Positions 1-5,715 of a stretch of DNA of 7,762 nt are shown here, one piece after another. The position numbers and the translations under genes were made by a program. The DNA is from Pseudomonadales bacterium (GTDB lineage Bacteria > Pseudomonadota > Gammaproteobacteria > Pseudomonadales > Azotimanducaceae): positions 1 through 7,762 of the forward strand of contig SKXG01000005.1 of NCBI GenBank assembly GCA_007128525.1. Reading direction: 5' to 3'. The stretch's first letter is position 1; each line of letters opens with the position of its first letter. Below the pieces are notes generated by a model. It saw nothing but the letters and a program-made list of their open reading frames with translations, made no database searches and was not told where the DNA came from.

Positions 1-483
1 ACCACCACCGAAATCGCCCACCAGATTGAGCGGCACCACTGGCTTTTCACCCGTTCGGCCGATTCCATGCAAGGCGCCCGACAGAGCAATGTAATTGATG
101 TCGTGGCCGGCAGCCTGTGCCAGCGGCCCATCCTGCCCCCAGCCGGTCATTCGGCCGTATACCAGCCTGGGATTGCGCGCCATGCACGCCTCCGGGCCCA
201 GACCCATGCGCTCGGCCACGCCGGGACGAAACCCCTCGAAGACTGCGTCAGCCTGCTCACACAAACGCAGCACCAGCTCAACACCTTCAGCTTGCTTTAA
301 ATCAACTGCCAGAGATTTGCGGCCGCGGGCCAGGACATCGATGTTGCGACGGCCGGTACGGCCAGTTTGGGGACGATCAATGCGGATAACCTCAGCACCC
401 ATGTCAGCGAGCATCATGCCGCAGAAAGGTCCGGGGCCAATTCCGGCCAGTTCGATGATTCGCAGCCCCTGTAGAGGTCCCAT
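1..483 (-). CDS. Alpha-methylacyl-CoA racemase (CaiB/BaiF type III CoA-transferase family), N-terminal 161 residues, runs off left edge
   Basis: The family epimerises (2R)- and (2S)-2-methylacyl-CoA thioesters, which lets branched-chain fatty acid or sterol side-chain CoA esters enter beta-oxidation; it acts in the cytoplasm. The visible protein opens with [19 protein letters not shown] and continues with [15 protein letters not shown], the typical CoA-binding start of the family. H127 lies in [14 protein letters not shown] and D157 in NLVGDFGGG. These match the catalytic His126/Asp156 pair of the Mycobacterium tuberculosis racemase, which favours racemase over a formyl-CoA or carnitine CoA-transferase. 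Only about the first 45% of a usual 360-390 residue protein is present, and the frame is open to base 1. The ATG at 483-481 follows a good Shine-Dalgarno (GGAGGG at 496-491, 7-base spacer). The gene lies 99 bases downstream of the ABC transporter on the same strand. That gap holds only a weak extended -10-like TGTACACT (553-546), so co-transcription is possible but not shown. Confidence 0.92.
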   Translation of the reverse strand, partial: MGPLQGLRIIELAGIGPGPFCGMMLADMGAEVIRIDRPQTGRTGRRNIDVLARGRKSLAVDLKQAEGVELVLRLCEQADAVFEGFRPGVAERMGLGPEACMARNPRLVYGRMTGWGQDGPLAQAAGHDINYIALSGALHGIGRTGEKPVVPLNLVGDFGGG

Positions 484-582
484 GCTGCAACCCTCCGCCT
501 CTTGGGTGCCTGGGTCGTAAGTAAACCAGCCTTATCGTGGGCCGTAGTGTACATTTTTTGCGGCTTAGGGGAACTGTCTGCC

Positions 583-2391
583 TTAACTTACCGACATGCC
601 ATTGAACTGGATGTCTGCAAATTCCCGGTACAGCGGCGAACGCTCCATCAGCTCACCGTGCGGTCCGTCTGCCACCAACCTGCCGCTTTCCAATACCAGA
701 ATGCGATCGGCGGCAACCACAGTGGACAGCCGGTGCGCAATTACCAGCATGGTGCACCGGCCGCGCAGAGACTGCAGTGTCTGCCGGATCATCTCTTCGC
801 TGGCGGCATCCAGCGCACTGGTGGCCTCGTCGAGCAACAGCAGCCGAGGCTGCGTGACCAGCGCCCGAGCGATGGCCAGGCGCTGTTTCTGGCCACCTGA
901 CAGGCCGCCGCCATCCTCACCGAGACGCGTTTGCAGGCCGTCAGGGAGCTGCCGCACAAACTCCGCTGCATGAGCTGCCTCCAATGCTGTCCAGAGGCGT
1001 TCATCCGACGCATGCGGTTCGCCATAACGCAGATTCTCAGCCAGCGTACCGGCAAACAGTACCGCCTCCTGAGGCACCAGCGCGATCTGCGCGCGCAGTT
1101 CTCGCAACGACAACTCTGGCAACGCCAAGCCATCAAGGCGGATGGTGCCGCGCTCTGGATCATAGAAACGCAGAATCAGCTCGAACAGCGTTGACTTGCC
1201 GGCTCCCGAAGGGCCGACCAGTGCCACCATCTCGCCAGCACCAACATGGCAACTCAGGCCATGCAGTACCGGCGTGTCCGGCCGCGTTGGATAGCGAAAC
1301 CACAGGTCCTCGACATCAAGTCGCAGCAACCCGTCTGCCGGCAGATGTGACGGCATCTCAGGTTCCAGCAGCGGGCTCTTGGCATCGAGCAGCTCCACCA
1401 ATCGCTCGGTGGCACCAGCAGCCCGCTGCAGATCACCATAGACCTCACTCATGGCACCCACCGAGCCGGCGACGATAAAGGCATAGAAAATGAAGGCTGC
1501 GAGCTCGCCCGGCGAGGTTCGTCCGGCCAACACATCCTGCCCGCCGACCCAAAGCATGGTGGCAATGGCCGACAGCACCAACAGCATGACAATGGCGACC
1601 AGAAAGGCCCGATGCCGGATGCGGCGCACAGCGACGGCAAAGGCACTCTCCACGCGACCTGCGAACAGGCGCTGATCATGGTCTTGATGATTGAAAGCCT
1701 GGACGATCCGGATGTGACGAAAGGCTTCACCAACATAGCTGCCGACGTCGGCCACGGTGTCCTGACTTTGGCGTGACAGCTCGCGTACTCGCCGGCCAAA
1801 CCAGACCACACACAGCACCACCACGGGCGCGCCAGCGACCACAACCAGGGTCAGCTTCGGATTGCTGATGACCAGCAGGATCAGCCCACCAATGAACATC
1901 AGTAAATTTCGCAGCGCCACCGACACCGACGAGCCCACGACAGTTTGCAGCAACGTGGTATCCGTCGTCAGGCGGGACTGAATCTCGGTGGGCAGGTTGG
2001 CCTCGAAAAAACCGGGGTGCAGGGTGATCAGCCGATCAAAGACAGCTCTGCGGATGTCCGCAGCGACACGCTCGCCAACCCAGGAAACCAGGTAAAAGCG
2101 CACATAGGTGCCTGCCGTCAGAACCAGCACCAGGCCGGCGAACACCGCCAGCGAACGCACCAGCAGGTCGGTGTCAGGAACGGCCTGACCTTCAGTGACA
2201 TGCAGACCGGCACCAAAGCCTTCGTCGATCACCAGCCGCAACCCCTGACCGATCGACAGCGTGACCGACGCCGTGATGACCAGCGCGATGGCGGCACCCA
2301 GGATCTGCCACCCATAGGGCCGCAAAAACCCCAGTGCCGGTTTCAGGCTGCCCAGGCTACGCCGAAACTCACGTTCAGGTTCCGCAGACAA
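583..2391 (-). CDS. ABC transporter half-molecule, fused permease and ATPase, MsbA-related subfamily
   Basis: This is an inner-membrane exporter half-transporter expected to work as a homodimer. MsbA relatives move lipids or hydrophobic drugs, but the substrate here is unknown. From the TTG start (602 residues), the N-terminal half holds about six membrane segments (roughly 28-54, 79-101, 156-176, 179-197, 263-283, 296-314), with the short coupling motif EAFRHIRIVQAF near 222-233. The nucleotide-binding half is complete: A-loop Y367, Walker A GPSGAGKST 393-401, Q-loop Q441, signature LSGGQ 497-501, Walker B LLLLDE 517-522, D-loop SALD, and switch H553. All catalytic residues are intact. The reading frame extends to a GTG at 2403, but that codon has no Shine-Dalgarno. 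TTG at 2391-2389 has GGAGG five bases upstream and leaves a normal N-terminus, so I chose it; the GTG version would add four residues. The gene is transcribed away from the esterase and lies upstream of the racemase. It resembles the proteobacterial MsbA-related family (TIGR02204 type) rather than true MsbA. Confidence 0.9.
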   Translation of the reverse strand: MSAEPEREFRRSLGSLKPALGFLRPYGWQILGAAIALVITASVTLSIGQGLRLVIDEGFGAGLHVTEGQAVPDTDLLVRSLAVFAGLVLVLTAGTYVRFYLVSWVGERVAADIRRAVFDRLITLHPGFFEANLPTEIQSRLTTDTTLLQTVVGSSVSVALRNLLMFIGGLILLVISNPKLTLVVVAGAPVVVLCVVWFGRRVRELSRQSQDTVADVGSYVGEAFRHIRIVQAFNHQDHDQRLFAGRVESAFAVAVRRIRHRAFLVAIVMLLVLSAIATMLWVGGQDVLAGRTSPGELAAFIFYAFIVAGSVGAMSEVYGDLQRAAGATERLVELLDAKSPLLEPEMPSHLPADGLLRLDVEDLWFRYPTRPDTPVLHGLSCHVGAGEMVALVGPSGAGKSTLFELILRFYDPERGTIRLDGLALPELSLRELRAQIALVPQEAVLFAGTLAENLRYGEPHASDERLWTALEAAHAAEFVRQLPDGLQTRLGEDGGGLSGGQKQRLAIARALVTQPRLLLLDEATSALDAASEEMIRQTLQSLRGRCTMLVIAHRLSTVVAADRILVLESGRLVADGPHGELMERSPLYREFADIQFNGMSVS

Positions 2392-2395
2392 ACAC

Positions 2396-2401
2396 ACCTC
2401 C
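2396..2401 (-). promoter_or_regulatory. Ribosome binding site that decides the TTG start of the ABC transporter
   Basis: GGAGGT on the minus strand ends four bases before the in-frame TTG at 2391-2389 (five bases if GGAGG is counted). The upstream in-frame GTG at 2403 overlaps this site and has nothing purine-rich before it. An ATG at 2405-2403 is in another frame. This favours TTG initiation. Confidence 0.55.
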
Positions 2402-2482
2402 ACATTGTCGCCGGATTAGTCGCCGGGATAGGCGCCAAATCGCAGCTCACACTGCGCGCCGGGTCCAGGTCAACGCCGGCGC

Positions 2483-2488
2483 ATTATA
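2483..2488 (-). promoter_or_regulatory. Possible -10 element for the ABC transporter
   Basis: The minus strand reads a perfect TATAAT here, about 90 bases upstream of the transporter start and pointing toward it. No convincing TTGACA-like -35 lies 15-18 bases upstream, so the call rests on the -10 hexamer and its position in a divergent intergenic region. It would give a leader of about 80 bases. Confidence 0.3.
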
Positions 2489-2546
2489 TAGAGGCACGAC
2501 CGGAATCGCCTTCAGGGGTATCCGGCCCTCGACCAGAGCCACCTTG

Positions 2547-2573
2547 AGCGCTGCCACAGACCACAGCAGCGCT
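2547..2573. repeat. 8-bp perfect inverted repeat in the divergent intergenic region
   Basis: AGCGCTGC (2547-2554) and GCAGCGCT (2566-2573) are perfect inverted arms around an 11-base centre. The element lies about 60 bases before the esterase start and roughly 60 bases upstream of the possible -10 of the transporter. It has no following T-run, so it is not a terminator. It could be a regulator binding site or a chance palindrome in GC-rich DNA. Confidence 0.35.
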
Positions 2574-2633
2574 GACGACGCCCTGGTAGGATGAGCAGCC
2601 ATAAAATGTCATTGAACTGAACAAGGAACGCCT

Positions 2634-3290
2634 ATGGCTCTGGAAACCATTGAGCTGGACACCGGGCCTGATCCGCAGGGCTGCGTGATCTGGCTGCACG
2701 GACTTGGCGCAGACGGGCATGACTTTGAACCCATAGTCCCGCTGCTGGACCTGCCCGAGGATCTTGCCGTGCGCTTTATTTTCCCGCATGCACCGGAACG
2801 GCCGGTGACCATCAATGGTGGCATGCACATGCGGGCCTGGTACGACATCAATCCGGGTGCACCCGCCTCAGCCACCTCGGATATAGAGGCCTCGGCTGCC
2901 GCCGTACTGGAACTGATCAAGACACAGCAGGCTGCGGGCATTGCCAGCAACCGGATCGTGCTGGCGGGCTTTTCCCAGGGTGGCGTCATCGCCCTGCACC
3001 TGGGATTGCGCCTGGATCAGCGTCTGGCCGGCATTATGGCGCTGTCGACCTATGTCCATGACCACGAATCACTGCCCGGCGAGGCCAGCCTGGCCAACGC
3101 GGATGTGCCCATCTTCATGGCACATGGCCTGAGTGATCCGATGATCCCAATTACCCGAGCCATTACAGGGCGTGAGGCCCTGCACAATCTCGGCTACCAG
3201 ATCGAATGGCATGAGTACGCCATGGATCATGCCGTTTGTCCGGAAGAAATCATTCACATCAGCCAGTGGCTGCAGCAGGTGCTGCGCTGA
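2634..3290 (+). CDS. Carboxylesterase/phospholipase-type alpha/beta hydrolase (Abhydrolase_2 family)
   Basis: This is a small cytoplasmic serine hydrolase (218 residues, the family's normal size) that cleaves short-chain carboxylic esters and possibly lysophospholipid or thioester substrates; the natural substrate is not predictable. Visible features are the oxyanion-side motif WLHGLGADG (20-28), FPHAP (50-54), nucleophile elbow GFSQGG with S114, the acid D168 in HGLSDPMIP, and base H199 before VCPEEI. These numbers coincide with the Ser114/Asp168/His199 triad of the Pseudomonas fluorescens carboxylesterase of this family. No signal peptide or membrane segment is present. The residue just before the catalytic histidine is Asp (MDH), where the family usually has Gly (MGH). 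The ATG follows AAGGA (2623-2627) with a six-base spacer. A TAAAAT -10-like hexamer lies at 2602-2607 without a clear -35. A 128-base gap separates it from argC, so it is probably a separate transcription unit. Confidence 0.93.
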   Translation: MALETIELDTGPDPQGCVIWLHGLGADGHDFEPIVPLLDLPEDLAVRFIFPHAPERPVTINGGMHMRAWYDINPGAPASATSDIEASAAAVLELIKTQQAAGIASNRIVLAGFSQGGVIALHLGLRLDQRLAGIMALSTYVHDHESLPGEASLANADVPIFMAHGLSDPMIPITRAITGREALHNLGYQIEWHEYAMDHAVCPEEIIHISQWLQQVLR

Positions 3291-3332
3291 GTATCGGTAC
3301 GAACGGACCTCTCGAGCTCGGCCAGTGTCTGA

Positions 3333-3362
3333 TTGGGGCTACAGCCCCTGTCGGGTTATGAT
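3333..3362 (+). promoter_or_regulatory. Candidate promoter of the argC-aminotransferase unit, with a small palindrome in the spacer
   Basis: TTGGGG (3333-3338, half matching the -35 consensus) and TATGAT (3357-3362, five of six matching the -10) are 18 bases apart, placing a start near 3369, about 50 bases before argC. A 5-bp inverted repeat, GGGGC (3335-3339) and GCCCC (3344-3348), overlaps the -35 and the start of the spacer. No classical ARG box was recognised. Confidence 0.35.
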
Positions 3363-3418
3363 GGGCGGCTTTTCAAACCGGACCACCATCTGGATCGCAA
3401 TGGGCCAAGCGAGCTGAC

Positions 3419-4375
3419 ATGCACAGAGTCTTCATCGACGGACAAGCCGGCACCACCGGCCTTGAGATTGCCGAGCAACTGCGACAGCGCAGCGATATCG
3501 AGCTGCTTGAGATCGCTGCGGATGCGCGCAAGGACACCCCCGCTCGTCGGGAGCTGATCAATGCTGCTGACGTTGTCATTCTGTGCCTGCCCGACCCTGC
3601 TGCCATCGAGGCCGTAGAACTGCTCGACAATCCGAGAACCAAAGTCCTGGATGCGAGCTCGGCCCATCGCGTTGCCGACGACTGGACCTATGGCCTGCCG
3701 GAACTGACACCGGACCAGCGCTCGCAGATTCGCAATGCACAACTGGTATCCAATCCAGGCTGTTACCCGACCGGCTTCATTCTCAGCACACGTCCATTGA
3801 TCGAAGCGGGCATTTTGTCACCAGACCTGCCGCTCAGGCTGCATGCCGTATCCGGCTATTCCGGCGGCGGGCGCCAGTTGATTGAGAACTACCAGGCGCT
3901 GGACGCCGCCCGGCCTGCCGAGGTGCTGGCGCCACAAGCCTATGGCCTGGACCTCAGCCACAAGCACGTGCCCGAAATGCAGCGCTACTCGGGCAGCGCC
4001 CACAAACCCCTGTTTGCGCCCACCGTCGGCCACTATTACAAGGGCATGCTGGTCCATGTGCCGCTGTTTTTTTCCGAACTGAACGGCGTGCAGTCGGTAA
4101 CCGATCTGCACGCGCTGCTGTCCGAGCGCTATGCCGACGAACCCTGCATCCGGGTGCTGCCGCCCAACCCGGCCGAAGCGCTCAGGGACGGCCGCTTTCT
4201 GGACCCGACAGCCGCCAACGACACCAACCGCGTCGACATGATGCTCTTTGGCAGCGACGATCATGTGCTGCTGACCACACGCTACGACAACCTGGGCAAG
4301 GGCGCATCCGGCGCCGCCGTCCAGAACCTGAATCTGATGCTTGGCATCGACGAACTCGAAGGACTCCGTCTGTAA
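3419..4375 (+). CDS. argC: N-acetyl-gamma-glutamyl-phosphate reductase, type 2
   Basis: The enzyme catalyses the NADPH-dependent reduction of N-acetylglutamyl-5-phosphate to the semialdehyde, third step of arginine synthesis, in the cytoplasm. At 318 residues it is the shorter type 2 form (type 1 is about 340-350). The dinucleotide-binding glycine motif is DGQAGTTGLEI at 8-17, followed by ILCLPDPAA (54-62) and DASSAHR (78-84). The catalytic cysteine is C115 in LVSNPGCYPTG. VSGYSGGGR (144-152) and HKHVPEM (181-187) carry further conserved active-site residues, with H183 the likely catalytic base by family analogy. The start ATG has only a weak Shine-Dalgarno (GCGAG). The nearby ATG at 3400 is out of frame, and TTG or GTG alternatives look no better. 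The aminotransferase begins two bases after its TAA stop, so the two are translationally and transcriptionally linked. No argB, argD or argJ is visible in the window. Confidence 0.95.
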   Translation: MHRVFIDGQAGTTGLEIAEQLRQRSDIELLEIAADARKDTPARRELINAADVVILCLPDPAAIEAVELLDNPRTKVLDASSAHRVADDWTYGLPELTPDQRSQIRNAQLVSNPGCYPTGFILSTRPLIEAGILSPDLPLRLHAVSGYSGGGRQLIENYQALDAARPAEVLAPQAYGLDLSHKHVPEMQRYSGSAHKPLFAPTVGHYYKGMLVHVPLFFSELNGVQSVTDLHALLSERYADEPCIRVLPPNPAEALRDGRFLDPTAANDTNRVDMMLFGSDDHVLLTTRYDNLGKGASGAAVQNLNLMLGIDELEGLRL

Positions 4376-4377
4376 TC

Positions 4378-5679
4378 ATGACTACCGGCCAAACCCGCAA
4401 GCCACTCACGGAACTCGACCCGGCCGCGCTCGATGCGCGGATCCAGCAGCTCGAGGCGCGACACCAGCAGTTGCAGGCGCGCAAGCTGAAACTCGACCTG
4501 ACTCGTGGCAAGCCCGCCACCGAGCAACTGGATCTGTCCAATGACCTCGACGGCATCCTCAAAGGCGACTACCGGCTCGCTGACGGTTCAGATGCACGCA
4601 ACTACGGCGGGCTGCGCGGCATCCCGGAAGCGCGACAACTCGGTGCAGAACTACTCGGCACTCGCGCCGAAGTCGTCATGGCCGGCGGCAACAGCAGCCT
4701 GACGCTGATGTATCAGATCGTCACCACAGCGCTCAATAACGGCCTCTGGGGACCGGGCAGCAGCTGGCGTGCCAGCACCGGCGGCAAACCGGTTCGGTTT
4801 CTGTGCCCGGCACCCGGCTATGACCGCCACTTTGCCATCTGCGAAGCGCTTGGCATTGAGATGATTCCTGTTGACATTGGTCCTGACGGCCCTGATGTGG
4901 CGCAGCTGACCGAGCTGGTCAGCGCCGACCCAACCATCAAAGGCATCTGGTGTGTCCCCAAGTACGCCAACCCCACCGGCTGCACCTACAGCGATGAAGT
5001 GGTGCGTGGACTGGCGGCCCTGCCCAAGTCAGCCGGGGAGCACTTCCTGGTGCTTTGGGACAATGCCTACGCCGTACATCATCTGCAGTCTCCGGGCGAT
5101 GAACTGAGCGACCTGATGGCAGCCGCCGAAGCTGCCGGTACAGCCGATCAGGTCGTCATGTTCAGCTCGACCTCCAAGATCACGTTCGCCGGCGCCGGTG
5201 TGGCCTTTCTTGCCAGTTCCGAGAATGTGCTGAAGCAGTTCGAGCGGCAGCTTGGCTTTGCCACCATCGGCCCGGACAAGGTCAATCAGTTGCGCCATGT
5301 GCGTTTCCTGTCCGGACGAATTGACGAGCACATGCGCCAGCATGCTGAACTGGTCAAACCGAAGTTCGACGCTGTCCTGGCGCAGCTGCAGTCCGACCTG
5401 GCCGGACTCGACATCGCAAGCTGGACCGAACCCCGCGGTGGGTACTTTATTTCGTTTGACTGCCGGCCCGGGCTGGCCCGGGAAATCGTGCGGCTGGCGG
5501 GAGAGGCCGGGGTCACTTTGACGCCTGCCGGCGCCACATGGCCGTATGGCAAAGACCCACAAGACAGCAATATCCGGCTGGCGCCCACCTTTCCGTCGCT
5601 CAGCGACGTGGAAGCGGCAACAGAAGTGTTCACACTCTGTGTGGAGCTGGCCAGCGCCAGACAACTGCGCGCGGGCTGA
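4378..5679 (+). CDS. PLP-dependent aminotransferase, subgroup Ic (Corynebacterium AspT type), probable aspartate aminotransferase
   Basis: This is a fold-type I, pyridoxal-phosphate enzyme expected to transfer the amino group between glutamate/2-oxoglutarate and aspartate/oxaloacetate in the cytoplasm. It is 433 residues, full length for the subgroup. Visible motifs are KLDLTRGKP (37-45, substrate-binding segment), ARNYGGLRGIPEAR (73-86), GGNSSL phosphate-site loop (103-108), PGYDRHF with the ring-stacking Y148, NPTG with N198 (198-201), DNAY with PLP-binding D228 and Y231, SSTSK with Schiff-base K267, and NIRLAPTFP with R400 for the alpha-carboxylate. This pattern fits the subgroup known from Corynebacterium glutamicum AspT, distinct from E. 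coli AspC and from class III ArgD. The ATG is two bases after the argC stop with no nearby Shine-Dalgarno (an AAGGA lies 14 bases upstream), suggesting translational coupling. Aspartate supply for argininosuccinate synthesis would explain the pairing; use of another amino acid or acetylornithine semialdehyde cannot be excluded from sequence. Confidence 0.9.
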   Translation: MTTGQTRKPLTELDPAALDARIQQLEARHQQLQARKLKLDLTRGKPATEQLDLSNDLDGILKGDYRLADGSDARNYGGLRGIPEARQLGAELLGTRAEVVMAGGNSSLTLMYQIVTTALNNGLWGPGSSWRASTGGKPVRFLCPAPGYDRHFAICEALGIEMIPVDIGPDGPDVAQLTELVSADPTIKGIWCVPKYANPTGCTYSDEVVRGLAALPKSAGEHFLVLWDNAYAVHHLQSPGDELSDLMAAAEAAGTADQVVMFSSTSKITFAGAGVAFLASSENVLKQFERQLGFATIGPDKVNQLRHVRFLSGRIDEHMRQHAELVKPKFDAVLAQLQSDLAGLDIASWTEPRGGYFISFDCRPGLAREIVRLAGEAGVTLTPAGATWPYGKDPQDSNIRLAPTFPSLSDVEAATEVFTLCVELASARQLRAG

Positions 5680-5681
5680 CG

Positions 5682-5707
5682 CCTGAACGTGCATTCAACC
5701 TTTCAGG
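5682..5707 (+). promoter_or_regulatory. Possible RNA hairpin overlapping the helicase ribosome binding site
   Basis: CCTGAA (5682-5687) can pair with TTCAGG (5702-5707) across a 14-base loop. The right arm includes the first three bases of the AGGAG Shine-Dalgarno (5705-5709). A shorter competing stem, TGAA (5684-5687) with TTCA (5694-5697), would free the site. The 6-bp stem is modest and may be chance. Confidence 0.3.
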
Positions 5708-5709
5708 AG
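5705..5709 (+). promoter_or_regulatory. Ribosome binding site that decides the GTG start of the helicase
   Basis: AGGAG is six bases upstream of GTG at 5716. An out-of-frame ATG at 5712-5714 is only two bases from the same site, too close for efficient initiation. An in-frame TGA at 5713-5715 directly precedes the GTG, so no earlier start is possible. Confidence 0.7.
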
Positions 5710-5715
5710 TCATGA

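Noticed and set aside
536..570. A T-run (TTTTTT at 554-559 on the plus strand) as part of a terminator
   Set aside because: No convincing stem precedes it on the plus strand, and both flanking genes are transcribed from the minus strand.
1945..2547. A 200-codon plus-strand frame opposite the ABC transporter N-terminus
   Set aside because: It is antisense to a clear membrane domain, rich in Gln/Arg/His as expected of a shadow frame, and has no recognisable motif.
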